DNA of 64,000 nt, from contig NZ_CP029151.1 in the NCBI RefSeq assembly GCF_003095655.1, positions 1,363,001 through 1,427,000 of the forward strand, given 5' to 3'. The notes beneath the pieces are model-generated. The model worked only from the letters and a program-made list of their open reading frames with translations, did no database searches and was not told where the DNA came from. Positions 1 to 7,638 of this stretch are shown here, piece by piece. The position numbers were made by a program, and so were the translations under genes. Positions within the stretch are counted from its first letter, which is position 1; every line of letters begins with the position of its first letter. Origin of the DNA: Dokdonia sp. Dokd-P16 (GTDB taxonomy: Bacteria; Bacteroidota; Bacteroidia; Flavobacteriales; Flavobacteriaceae).

Positions 1-225
1 GGTCCAGTACTTAGTATAAGGATCAAGATCTGCAAGCATCCCTTCTATCGCACTATCCATCAATTCTGCAGGGTTAGTCTCATCTACATAATTCATGTTA
101 AGCTCCTTAAAAAGCTCTGTAAAAATTTCGATTTGCTTTGCAATTTCAAAAAAGTCACTTTTAAAACTTACCGTTGCTATACCAATGGCAACCGCAATGA
201 TGGGGATGAATATTTTCTTTTTCAT
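1..225 (-). CDS. S41 family C-terminal processing peptidase, N-terminal part (cut by window edge)
   Basis: The reverse strand from ATG at 225 reads without a stop to the window edge (75 codons). It begins MKKKIFIPIIAVAIG, an uncleaved signal or anchor segment, followed by a stretch containing NYVDETNPAEL and GMLADLDPYTKYW, the typical start of S41 (CtpA/Prc-like) proteases that degrade periplasmic proteins. The PDZ domain and the Ser-Lys catalytic part lie outside the window. It is the third gene of a reverse-strand group rnpA - DUF4349 lipoprotein - S41 protease, separated from the DUF4349 stop by 64 bp that hold one palindrome copy (266-281). Family assignment is from the N-terminus only. 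Confidence 0.8.
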   Translation of the reverse strand, partial: MKKKIFIPIIAVAIGIATVSFKSDFFEIAKQIEIFTELFKELNMNYVDETNPAELMDSAIEGMLADLDPYTKYWT

Positions 226-265
226 AATCTTTTATATCTGTAGTAGACCGTAGTTGTGAGTATAA

Positions 266-281
266 CGCTTTCGCGAAAGCG
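266..281. repeat. Palindrome CGCTTTCGCGAAAGCG, intergenic copy
   Basis: Full 16-bp palindrome in the gap between the DUF4349 gene and the S41 protease gene. No T-tract follows it, so it is not a standard terminator. Confidence 0.95.
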
Positions 282-289
282 TACGTATA

Positions 290-1111
290 TTATTTATGTT
301 TCTTTTTCATCCAGCGACGCACAAAAAAAGCGCTTATACTTAACAAGATAAGAAATGGCCAAAGATGCAACAAACCTAAAAAGAATACCGAAACACCGTT
401 CCAGCCACTTTTAAGGGCATTAATCATTTTTGAACCATAGGAGTTTGTGACCTTAGTATCCACCTCGTTCTTATAAAAATGGATATTTAGAGTGCTTAAT
501 GAGACTTGGCTTTCAAGGTATTTGAGTCTTCCTTGCTTTGCTTCTATTTCTTCTCGTATCTCTGCGAGTTCGCGTTCTATCTCTAGCATTTCTTTGACAT
601 TTTTTGCCTTTGAAAGTAAGTCGATATAACGATCTTCTAGCGCTCGCTTTGCTTTAAGGCGGGCGTTGAGGTCTACAAATTCTTCTGTAACGTCTTTTTG
701 AGAGATAGTTTTCTCGTCAAAATATGCTACACCTTTTGAAATCTCATCAAGTGCTATCTGGAAGTTACGAGTAGGAACACGTACAGTAAGATTTTGAAAA
801 ACGCCGCCGTAGCTCTCTTTACCGGAATTATCATTCTGTATGTACCCTTCAGTCTTTTTTATAATATTGAGAATATGTGCGTGCGTTGCCGCCATATCCT
901 GAGTTTCAAAACGTAGATTTCCTGTTTTGATAATTTTTTGTGTGGTGGCTTGGGCGTTTGGAGCACTTTCTTCGAGTACAATTTCCTCAATCTCCATATC
1001 GTCAAACGCCTCGTATGTTATTCCTGGTTCGCTATTGCTATAAGTACCGGTTTCGGCATTTTCACATGAAATAATGAATAAAAAACTAAGAAGTAGAAGA
1101 AACTGTCGCAT
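290..1111 (-). CDS. DUF4349 domain lipoprotein
   Basis: This 273-residue protein starts with a lipoprotein signal (MRQFLLLLSFLFIISC, Cys16 as lipid site). It has the DUF4349 layout: a beta-rich region with two paired repeats (about 60-145), a long charged coiled coil (about 145-205, rich in ERELAEIREEIEAKQ-type heptads), and a C-terminal membrane helix (about 242-265) ending in RRWMKKKHK. The role of the family is not known to me; the layout suggests an envelope-anchored structural or sensing protein. Its start overlaps the rnpA stop by 26 bp, so translation is probably coupled to rnpA. The upstream neighbour rnpA and downstream S41 protease are on the same strand. Confidence 0.85.
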   Translation of the reverse strand: MRQFLLLLSFLFIISCENAETGTYSNSEPGITYEAFDDMEIEEIVLEESAPNAQATTQKIIKTGNLRFETQDMAATHAHILNIIKKTEGYIQNDNSGKESYGGVFQNLTVRVPTRNFQIALDEISKGVAYFDEKTISQKDVTEEFVDLNARLKAKRALEDRYIDLLSKAKNVKEMLEIERELAEIREEIEAKQGRLKYLESQVSLSTLNIHFYKNEVDTKVTNSYGSKMINALKSGWNGVSVFFLGLLHLWPFLILLSISAFFVRRWMKKKHK

Positions 1112-1469
1112 CGTTAAAACGTTTTATAAGTTTGACCATGGCCTTATGAAGCACTGCTTGAGAGACTTCTTCTTGGCCTGTATATAATATAAGCATCGCA
1201 AATGTCGTGCCTTTTGTATCTATAAGGTCTTTATGTAAACGATAGGACTCTCGCATTAAACGTTTTATGCGATTGCGAGAAACAGCCAACTTAAAATTAC
1301 GCTTGGACACAGAAACTCCAGCTTGTACCACGTAAGCATCAGTAGATAGTGGTGTTTCTATATAAACCATCCTAAGCGGAAAAGACTTCACAGACTTTCC
1401 CTCAATAAAAAGGGTGTCTATCAGTTTTTTAGACTTTAATTTTTCGGCTTTTGGGTAGGTGTGTGGCAT
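1086..1469 (-). CDS. rnpA: Ribonuclease P protein component
   Basis: RnpA is the protein subunit that helps RNase P RNA remove tRNA 5' leaders. The sequence shows the family core KAEKLKSKKLIDTLFIEGKS near the N-terminus and the RNA-binding signature SVSKRNFKLAVSRNRIKRLMRE (about 54-75 from this start). Length (127 residues) is normal. I chose ATG at 1469 because homologues begin within a few residues of the PKxEKLKSKK motif; an in-frame TTG at 1478 is possible. It leads a reverse-strand group with DUF4349 (26 bp overlap) and the S41 protease. Confidence 0.93.
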   Translation of the reverse strand: MPHTYPKAEKLKSKKLIDTLFIEGKSVKSFPLRMVYIETPLSTDAYVVQAGVSVSKRNFKLAVSRNRIKRLMRESYRLHKDLIDTKGTTFAMLILYTGQEEVSQAVLHKAMVKLIKRFNDATVSSTS

Positions 1470-1515
1470 TGCGAGCAAAGATAACAGAATTCAAATAGGT
1501 TGTATGATGCTAGTA

Positions 1516-1530
1516 CGCTTTCGCGAAAGC
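1516..1530. repeat. Palindrome CGCTTTCGCGAAAGC, intergenic copy
   Basis: 15 of 16 bases of the full form, between the divergent rnpA and umuD-like genes. Confidence 0.95.
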
Positions 1531-1546
1531 AAAAAAGCACATAAAA

Positions 1547-1584
1547 TTATGGATAAAATACGTTTAATAGGAATATATCCATAA
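1547..1584 (+). promoter_or_regulatory. Inverted repeat upstream of the umuD-like gene, candidate operator
   Basis: A perfect 9-bp inverted repeat, TTATGGATA (1547-1555) and TATCCATAA (1576-1584), with a 20-bp spacer, ends 9 bp before the GTG start. Its right arm overlaps TAAATTTG (1582-1589), which fits the Bacteroidota -7 box TAnnTTTG. This could be the operator of a damage-responsive repressor. A good -33 box is not visible. Function is inferred from position and symmetry only. Confidence 0.4.
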
Positions 1585-1593
1585 ATTTGTAGC

Positions 1594-1953
1594 GTGAACG
1601 AACTACAACCTCATAAAATAAAAAGAGCCAAAGAAGATTATGCAGGTAATCGGTCTGTGCAAACGGGTTTTCCCAGTCCAGCAACGCACTATCGCGAGCC
1701 TATGATTGACCTCAATAAAGAGCTCAGTTCTTCTCGAGATGCGACATTTTTTGTACGCGTAAAAGGGGACACATGGAAGGAGTATAATATTCTAGATCAA
1801 GACGTCTTGATTATAGATAGAGCTTTACATCCTAGTCAGGGCAAACTTGCTTTGGTAGTAACTCCAGACGGTTTTGATGTACAGAGAATAGACACCAATA
1901 AAAAGGTAGAACTCTGGGGAATGATAAGCTACATAATTCACAAAGCGGTATGA
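1594..1953 (+). CDS. UmuD-like S24 protein lacking the Ser-Lys dyad
   Basis: The 119-residue product aligns without gaps to E. coli UmuD (from memory) over residues 22-99, including GFPSPA at 25-30. UmuD normally cleaves itself at Cys24-Gly25 using Ser60 and Lys97 and then joins UmuC as Pol V. Here the same positions are Thr24, Thr60 (in GDTW for GDSM) and Gln97, and about 20 residues are missing before the C-terminal WGMISYIIH strand. It is therefore probably unable to self-process, although the fold core remains. GTG at 1594 is chosen because it reproduces UmuD numbering exactly; a TAnnTTTG box lies immediately upstream, so the mRNA may be nearly leaderless. The stop overlaps umuC in ATGA. 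Confidence 0.8.
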   Translation: MNELQPHKIKRAKEDYAGNRSVQTGFPSPATHYREPMIDLNKELSSSRDATFFVRVKGDTWKEYNILDQDVLIIDRALHPSQGKLALVVTPDGFDVQRIDTNKKVELWGMISYIIHKAV

Positions 1954-3221
1954 TTGCAATGGTAGATTGTAATAGCTTCTACGCCTCGTGCGAGCAAGTA
2001 TTTCGTCCAGATTTACGAGGAAGACCAGTGGCGGTACTTAGCAATAATGATGGTTGTATTATCGCCAAAAATAAAGAAGCAAAGGCACTCAAACATATTC
2101 CTTATCGCGATCCGCTATTTAAAATCAAGGGACTGCTTGCGCAAAATGATGTGACTCTATTTTCATCTAACTATACATTGTACGGCGATATGTCTGATCG
2201 CGTGATGAATGTGCTCAGAGATTTCTCACCAGCCGTTGAGGTGTATAGTATAGATGAGTCATTTGTAGACCTATCTGGTATTACCCACGTAAACCTCGAA
2301 ACATATGGGTACCAAATTAAAGATACCGTTGTGCGACGCACGGGAGTTCCTGTAGGAGTAGGGATTGCACCTACTAAAGTCCTTGCAAAACTTGCCAATA
2401 GAATCTCAAAGAAGATAGCACGCTTTAATTATGTCTTTGTCATGGACACCGAAGAACGCCGCATAGAATGTCTCAAATGGGCCGAAACAAAAGATGTCTG
2501 GGGACTTGGTAAAAAGCATGTAGAACGCCTGGCAAATGTGGGTGTTTTCACAGCTTATGATTTTACACAATTGCCGCTTGCGTGGGTACGCAAAGAAATG
2601 ACGGTAATAGGGGAGCGACTTTGGCGCGAACTCAATGGAGAATCATGTATTCCTTTTGATACGCTTCCGCGAAAGAAAAAAGCAATAGGTACCGCAAAAT
2701 CCTTTGGTAAAAAACTAGATAATCTTCCTCAAATTGAGGAGGCTTGCGCCTACTACATAAGCGAAGTAAGTGAGGTGCTACGTTTTCAAAAATGTTGCTG
2801 TACACAGTTGCGTATATATCTTACCACAAACTACCACAGTACAAATGATGTGCAACACGCAGATAAGACCATTGTCACCTTATCTGTACCCACAAATGAT
2901 ACTTTCTTGCTTATTGTAGAAGCAAAAAAAGCATTGAAGCGAATTTACAAACCAGGTTTTAAGTATAAAAAAGTAGGAGTAGACCTCTTAGGTCTCATTC
3001 CAGAGGAGCAAGTACAAGGAAATCTCTTTATGCCTGAAGCAACAGGAGATAAACGCCTTATAAAAGCCTTTGATGCGATTAATAACCGATACGGGAAGTC
3101 CACCGTTTCTGCAGGATTATCCGGTACCACAAAAAGTAATAAGGAATGGGAACTCATCAAAGAAGAGCGTAGCCCTAGATATACAACGCAGTGGGATAGT
3201 TTGCTGGAGATTGGGGAGTAA
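1950..3221 (+). CDS. umuC: Y-family DNA polymerase V catalytic subunit, UmuC-like
   Basis: This 423-residue protein is an error-prone translesion polymerase. The N-terminal palm motif MVDCNSFYASCEQVFRP holds the first metal-binding Asp (residue 6), SNNDGCIIAKNKEAK follows, and YSIDESFVDL (about 99-108) supplies the catalytic Asp-Glu pair. Helix-hairpin-helix and little-finger regions follow, then a C-terminal DUF4113-like tail (FDAINNRYGKSTVSAG to the end). All key residues are present, unlike its UmuD partner, with which it overlaps by 4 bp. The last 24 codons are repeated in a diverged copy at 4674-4748. A degenerate palindrome copy (2662-2675) lies inside. Confidence 0.93.
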   Translation: MIAMVDCNSFYASCEQVFRPDLRGRPVAVLSNNDGCIIAKNKEAKALKHIPYRDPLFKIKGLLAQNDVTLFSSNYTLYGDMSDRVMNVLRDFSPAVEVYSIDESFVDLSGITHVNLETYGYQIKDTVVRRTGVPVGVGIAPTKVLAKLANRISKKIARFNYVFVMDTEERRIECLKWAETKDVWGLGKKHVERLANVGVFTAYDFTQLPLAWVRKEMTVIGERLWRELNGESCIPFDTLPRKKKAIGTAKSFGKKLDNLPQIEEACAYYISEVSEVLRFQKCCCTQLRIYLTTNYHSTNDVQHADKTIVTLSVPTNDTFLLIVEAKKALKRIYKPGFKYKKVGVDLLGLIPEEQVQGNLFMPEATGDKRLIKAFDAINNRYGKSTVSAGLSGTTKSNKEWELIKEERSPRYTTQWDSLLEIGE

Positions 3222-3269
3222 AAAGCCAAAGCAAATCCTAGGGCTTATTTTCTCGTTTTCGAAAATTTA

Positions 3270-3857
3270 TTACCTTCTTGTCAATTCAATTTCATTTCTT
3301 AACTCTAGAGATGAATCAGTTTCTGATCTTGTATTTAATAGAGATATTGTAGTTTCAGAAAAGCTTGTAACGAAAAAGAGGTTTCTAGCGTCGTCTTCGT
3401 CGTTGTCATTACCTGAAAATATGATGCGTACCGTTGCATTATCGCTATCAACTACGAAACTGCCGCTCTCATCCAATAATAGATCATAGGTATCCGTAAA
3501 AATCTGAACGCCATTTTCTTCACGAGTATCTGTTAAAGTATATGACCCTGTTAATGTAAAAGTGGCATTCTCTGCAAATGTCCAAGTTGTTTCAAAATTA
3601 CTACCTATTGATGTATAATACTCTTCAACCGTTTCTCCATTAGAGGTATAAGAACTTGTTTGCTCAAGTTTTATAAGAGTTATGTCATAAATACCAGAAA
3701 AATTTTCAGTCGTTAGATCAAATGAAACTTGATTGTCTTCCGGAACTTGATTATCTTCTGTAATTTCATTGTTGTCTGTAGCTTGATTGTCATCATTGGT
3801 ACTGCAACCAAAAGCAAGAAGAGACAGTAAAAGCAAATAAAAAGTAGTACTTCTCAT
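3270..3857 (-). CDS. Secreted lipoprotein, unknown function, beta-rich
   Basis: The 195-residue protein begins with a lipoprotein signal (MRSTTFYLLLLSLLAFGC, lipid Cys18), then a low-complexity linker of repeated EDNQ/DNQ units (about 20-45). The rest is beta-strand-rich with many Thr and Ser: FSGIYDITLIKLE, then TWTFAENATFTLTGSYTL. This pattern resembles lipocalin-like lipoproteins of Bacteroidota, but I cannot assign a family. It sits on the reverse strand between umuC and the stranded umuC tail, so it may have arrived with that rearrangement. Confidence 0.65.
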   Translation of the reverse strand: MRSTTFYLLLLSLLAFGCSTNDDNQATDNNEITEDNQVPEDNQVSFDLTTENFSGIYDITLIKLEQTSSYTSNGETVEEYYTSIGSNFETTWTFAENATFTLTGSYTLTDTREENGVQIFTDTYDLLLDESGSFVVDSDNATVRIIFSGNDNDEDDARNLFFVTSFSETTISLLNTRSETDSSLELRNEIELTRR

Positions 3858-4029
3858 TATTTTAAATTTTCCTTCGAAAATACGTTATATCGTATAAGTA
3901 GCACTATACAATTTTTGAAATCTCTTATTTTTCAAATAACCTTCAGCAGCACTTATTTGAGCATTCGCATAATTTGGAAAAGGTGTATTTTATTGCCCAA
4001 GCTACATTTCCTCTTTTGTCAAAATTGCT

Positions 4030-4608
4030 TTGTATATTATAATAGCCACTTTAACAACATTAAAGTACGAGCAATCTAATTTCCACAGATCTGAGAATGC
4101 CGCAAGTGAAAATTTTGCTTCTAGAGGAATGTACTTAGAGGGAGTTGATGATAATAGAAAGCGATATTTCAGGGACTTTGCAATTCAAAGAAAAAATGTT
4201 TCAAAAAATTCATTACGCGTTTTTCTCACGCATAATGCAAGTCTAGAAGATATTGTACTGAAATCAAATGATTCACTATCTTTAGAAAACGATCAACGTG
4301 GTGTAAACACCTTTTTTTCAAAGCTCTTTAAAGATGACACAGAATATGATTCAGAAAATTTTAAAGAATATTTGAACACTTTGAATAAGAATACTATCAT
4401 TAAGATAGATGGTACAGTATACACGGAGGATTTAGTTGCTAGTTTTTTAGAAAATGGTCAGAGGGGTTATGAGACCTATCTGGATTTAAAGAACCTAGAA
4501 CGAGGGCGACATACATTTCAAATCATATCAAAAAAATTAAACAAAAAAGACGCTATCGTAAATGATACATTGGGAACCATTCCATTTTGGTATTATCCAG
4601 ATATGTAG
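4030..4608 (+). CDS. Hypothetical protein, possibly 5'-truncated
   Basis: A 192-codon reading frame with no ATG near its start; TTG at 4030 is the only standard candidate and the frame is open upstream to 3973. The region before and after the TTG reads SFVKIALYIIIATLTTL, a likely membrane segment, followed by a soluble charged part (SRGMYLEGVDDNRKRYF and on) ending in FWYYPDM. I recognise no family. The missing start and position between umuC and its duplicated tail suggest it may be the remnant of a longer gene, or that it uses TTG. Coding potential is inferred from length and composition. Confidence 0.45.
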   Translation: MYIIIATLTTLKYEQSNFHRSENAASENFASRGMYLEGVDDNRKRYFRDFAIQRKNVSKNSLRVFLTHNASLEDIVLKSNDSLSLENDQRGVNTFFSKLFKDDTEYDSENFKEYLNTLNKNTIIKIDGTVYTEDLVASFLENGQRGYETYLDLKNLERGRHTFQIISKKLNKKDAIVNDTLGTIPFWYYPDM

Positions 4609-4673
4609 TTTTCAGTATTTGAGGATTAGAATATTCCTAACGTTGTTTCAAATTAATCTTTTTTCTTAACTAG

Positions 4674-4748
4674 GAACTTATAAAAGAAGAGCGTAGCCCA
4701 AGATATACCACGCAATGGGATAGTTTACTGGAGATAGGGGAAAAATAA
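4674..4748 (+). pseudogene. Stranded second copy of the umuC 3' end
   Basis: These 75 bp read ELIKEERSPRYTTQWDSLLE then IGEK and stop, matching the last codons of umuC at 3150-3221. The two DNA copies differ at eight positions, all third codon positions and all synonymous, plus one added Lys codon. The fragment has no start and no other umuC sequence before it. It looks like the end of a diverged umuC allele left behind when another umuDC copy and about 1.4 kb of extra DNA arrived, or when the locus recombined. Confidence 0.85.
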
Positions 4749-4755
4749 CTTTCGG

Positions 4756-5508
4756 TTAATCTCGGATATTATTAAGCATAATAAGGTACTCTTCACTTAA
4801 TTTGATAAGCTTGTCTATGAGTAAAAATGTATTTTTTGATTCAAGTAGCTGGTAATCAATATACTGATCTTCAAAATAATCAAAAAAGGCGTACGAGTAA
4901 TTTGCTGGAAGTTTAAGTTCATTACTTAAAAAAGTATCGTTAAAAGTAGGATGATCTTCAAAGAGTTTTTCTAAATCTGTAGCAGATATCGTTGAGGTTG
5001 ATTTTGGTGTTTTTTTATCTCCTTTTTTCTTAACGAGTTTAGCAGCAGCTCTAAAGAGCGCTATAAAATTTAAGCCAGGCGTAGATGGCGCGGGTTCGTA
5101 TAAATGAGGATTTTTGTCAATGTCGCTAAGAATAGATTGCTGGACATTTTCCTCATACTTTGGTGCACTAAACGGTGTAGCTTTGACAACTTTGTTACGT
5201 AAAAGAACTTCGTCTAGTTGATTGTTTACTTCCTTTAATTCTATAACAAAAGGTGCTTTCAGAAGATCGTTAGTAACCACTTTAACCTGTGGAGCATAAG
5301 GAAAAATGTAAAAGTAGATAGAGTCATTTACTTCTGCAGCTATTTTAAAAGCTCCTTTGCTACTTGAGTATATCTGTATATCCTTACTTAAATTTTTGAC
5401 GCTCACATCTGCTATTGTTTGTGTGGCGTTGTAAATAGTTCCTTTAAGCGTTTGCGCTGAAGTATAAGATCCTATTAGGCAGAAAAAGAAGAGTAACTTA
5501 TAATTCAT
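4756..5508 (-). CDS. Secreted protein with carboxypeptidase-regulatory-like domain
   Basis: The 250-residue protein starts with a cleavable signal peptide (MNYKLLFFFCLIGSYTSAQ, cut after SAQ). Residues 20-100 match the CarboxypepD_reg-like beta sandwich common in Bacteroidota (LKGTIYNATQTIADVSVKNL, then a VIELKEVNNQLDEVLL end like those found before TonB plugs). No TonB barrel follows; the rest is Lys-rich and helical. The role is unknown; similar small proteins are exported to the envelope. It stands alone between the umuC fragment and the M1 peptidase terminator. Confidence 0.65.
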   Translation of the reverse strand: MNYKLLFFFCLIGSYTSAQTLKGTIYNATQTIADVSVKNLSKDIQIYSSSKGAFKIAAEVNDSIYFYIFPYAPQVKVVTNDLLKAPFVIELKEVNNQLDEVLLRNKVVKATPFSAPKYEENVQQSILSDIDKNPHLYEPAPSTPGLNFIALFRAAAKLVKKKGDKKTPKSTSTISATDLEKLFEDHPTFNDTFLSNELKLPANYSYAFFDYFEDQYIDYQLLESKNTFLLIDKLIKLSEEYLIMLNNIRD

Positions 5509-5660
5509 AAATACTTTTAGTTAGCCTTTAAAAATATTAAAACACGCATAGTATCAGAAGATTAAGAATCATAAAGTATTGATAAATTAGTGCTTATTTA
5601 ATTATATATAAAGGGTGTTAGAATGTCTGCATACTATAGAGACTTATTCAAATTGGGTCA

Positions 5661-5690
5661 AAAAAAAACCAACCCATTGCGGGTTGGTTT
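5661..5690 (-). terminator. Intrinsic terminator after the M1 peptidase gene
   Basis: Stem AAACCAACCC (5666-5675) and GGGTTGGTTT (5681-5690) with loop ATTGC. On the reverse strand the stem is followed by a run of eight or more T residues, so it ends transcription of the gene at 5719-7566. Confidence 0.85.
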
Positions 5691-5718
5691 ATAATATTAT
5701 ATATTCAAAAGAGATTCC

Positions 5719-7566
5719 TTACTTTTTCTCCCAAACGTTATCTGTTTGATCAATATCTGCCATCATTGATGTAGGATCAATCTTCATCATTTTTACCTCA
5801 CTTAGTGGTGCATCAATGGTGAATGTATAGGTAGGGTTTGTCCAAGGCCAGTCTGCTAGTTGCTCACGAGTGATGTTTGGTGTTGGGTTTGGCTTTTCGG
5901 CGCGCATCATACGTAATGGCATGTAGTAAGATTTTTGAGAACCATCTGCCATATCCACATAAAGATCTATAGGCATCGGCATGAGTCCTTTTCGCGTAAG
6001 CGTAACCTTAGTTTTATTACCATCTGCTTCTACACTTGTGATACCGTAATCAATAGTGTTTGTAGTCTGCGCCCAGTCCATTAAGTACCAGTCTAGTTCC
6101 ATTCCAGAAACTTTCTCTGCAGTACGTTTGATGTCGTTAGGTGTAGGGTGCTTAAAAGAAAAATCATCAAAGTACTTTCTAAGTGTTTTCTTAAGATTGT
6201 CTTCACCGATAACGTATCCTAATTGTGCAAGAAATACCGCTCCTTTGCTATATGCAGCGATGCTGTAAGGCATGTTCTCATTGTAACGATCTGCGTGCGT
6301 TGTTTGTGGTTGCTCTTTACCGCTTTTAACGAGGTAATAGTAGCCTCTGTACGACCCAGAAAGCGGATTAGGATTATCACCTCCTGTAAGTTCATTTTCT
6401 GCAAGAGAAGAGATATATGAGGTAAATCCTTCATCCATCCACTCGTGTTTTGCTTCGTTACTTGCTAGTAAGAATTGGAACCAAGTGTGTGCCATCTCAT
6501 GTGCAGTCACACCAAAAAGACTTCCAAACTTGCGCTCACCAGTGATAAGTGTGCTCATAGCATACTCCATACCACCATCACCACCTTGTATCACAGAGTA
6601 CTGCTTGTACGGATATGTACCTACGTGTTTGTTATAAAAGGCAAGCAAACCTGCCGTCATAGGCTGGAGTTTCTTCCAATTTTCTTTGATAGACTCTTTG
6701 TTTTTATAGAAAAAGTGAAGTTCTGTATCATTTTCTCCCATGATCATATCGTGCACATAATCAGGATCTGCAGCCCATGTAAAGTCATGTACGTTTGGCG
6801 CTTTAAAGTGCCATTGTAATTTACCACGTTTTGCATTTTTACCTGGCTTCATAGAAGTTCCTGCATACCCATGACCCATATCTTCTGGATCTTGTAAATA
6901 TCCTGTACCACCTACTGTGTAGTTCTCATCAATATTGATTTTTACATCAAAATCTCCCCATACTCCGTGAAACTCACGAGCGATATAAGGATCTGCATGC
7001 CATCCTTCAAAATCGTATTCGGCCATTTTTGGGTACCATTGCGTCATAGATAGTGCAACACCTTCTTTGTTGTTACGACCACTACGGCGTATTTGAGTAG
7101 GTACTTGACCTTTAAAATCCATCTCAAAAGTAGTAGTTGTTCCTGGTGCAATAGGAGTTGCAAGTTGTACTTCAAGTACCGTTCCCGCTACTTCGTAAGT
7201 TAACTTCTTACCATCTTGAGTAAGGCTATTTACTTTAATAAACCCAATCTCATCTGGCGCTAGTTTACTGATACGATCTTTTACACGACCATCTGGATCT
7301 GCAATGTTGCGTGAGCGCACGTCCATCTCGCTTCCAGGTTGGAACGCGTTAAAATATAAGTGATAAAAAACACGGTCTAGTGTCTCTGGAGAGTTGTTTG
7401 TGTACTCTAGCTTTTGTGTACCATCATATTGATAGTTTTTTACATTCATATCGATTTCCATTTCGTAATCGACGTGCTGTTGCCAGTAAGAGGTGTTGTT
7501 TTGTGCATACGCTTTCGCGAAAGCGAACAACGATACCATCACCAGTAATTTGTAAGCGTTTTTCAT
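5719..7566 (-). CDS. M1 family zinc metallopeptidase, secreted
   Basis: A 615-residue aminopeptidase-like protein. The signal peptide ends ...LFAFAKAYAQ; part of it (AFAKA) is encoded by a palindrome copy. The zinc site HEMAH (356-360) with the third ligand Glu379 is intact (TAHEMAHTWFQ ... WMDEGF). The substrate-binding GAMEN motif is changed to GGMEY (331-335), as in several bacterial secreted M1 enzymes. An N-terminal beta-saddle domain and a C-terminal region complete a normal length. It probably trims peptides in the periplasm or outside the cell. It has its own terminator downstream; the subtilase lipoprotein gene lies upstream on the same strand. Confidence 0.92.
   Translation of the reverse strand: MKNAYKLLVMVSLFAFAKAYAQNNTSYWQQHVDYEMEIDMNVKNYQYDGTQKLEYTNNSPETLDRVFYHLYFNAFQPGSEMDVRSRNIADPDGRVKDRISKLAPDEIGFIKVNSLTQDGKKLTYEVAGTVLEVQLATPIAPGTTTTFEMDFKGQVPTQIRRSGRNNKEGVALSMTQWYPKMAEYDFEGWHADPYIAREFHGVWGDFDVKINIDENYTVGGTGYLQDPEDMGHGYAGTSMKPGKNAKRGKLQWHFKAPNVHDFTWAADPDYVHDMIMGENDTELHFFYKNKESIKENWKKLQPMTAGLLAFYNKHVGTYPYKQYSVIQGGDGGMEYAMSTLITGERKFGSLFGVTAHEMAHTWFQFLLASNEAKHEWMDEGFTSYISSLAENELTGGDNPNPLSGSYRGYYYLVKSGKEQPQTTHADRYNENMPYSIAAYSKGAVFLAQLGYVIGEDNLKKTLRKYFDDFSFKHPTPNDIKRTAEKVSGMELDWYLMDWAQTTNTIDYGITSVEADGNKTKVTLTRKGLMPMPIDLYVDMADGSQKSYYMPLRMMRAEKPNPTPNITREQLADWPWTNPTYTFTIDAPLSEVKMMKIDPTSMMADIDQTDNVWEKK
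7510..7525. repeat. Palindrome CGCTTTCGCGAAAGCG inside M1 peptidase signal peptide
   Basis: Full 16-bp copy, read in frame as Ala-Phe-Ala-Lys-Ala near the signal-peptidase cleavage site. Confidence 0.95.
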
Positions 7567-7585
7567 TATAGATTGATTTAAAGTT

Positions 7586-7623
7586 AAAATCCCAAACTCC
7601 GTTATTGAGGAGGTTGGGATTTT
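7586..7623 (-). terminator. Hairpin terminator after the subtilase gene
   Basis: Stem AAAATCCCAA (7586-7595) and TTGGGATTTT (7614-7623), with extra inner pairing of CTCC and GGAG. It lies directly after the reverse-strand gene ending at 7639. The trailing T-run on the reverse strand is short. Confidence 0.6.
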
Positions 7624-7638
7624 GAGAAATTACTAAAA

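Noticed and set aside
3223-3250. Terminator directly after umuC
   Set aside because: Only a 5-bp stem (AAGCC/GGCTT) with a 14-base loop and an interrupted T-run; too weak to support.
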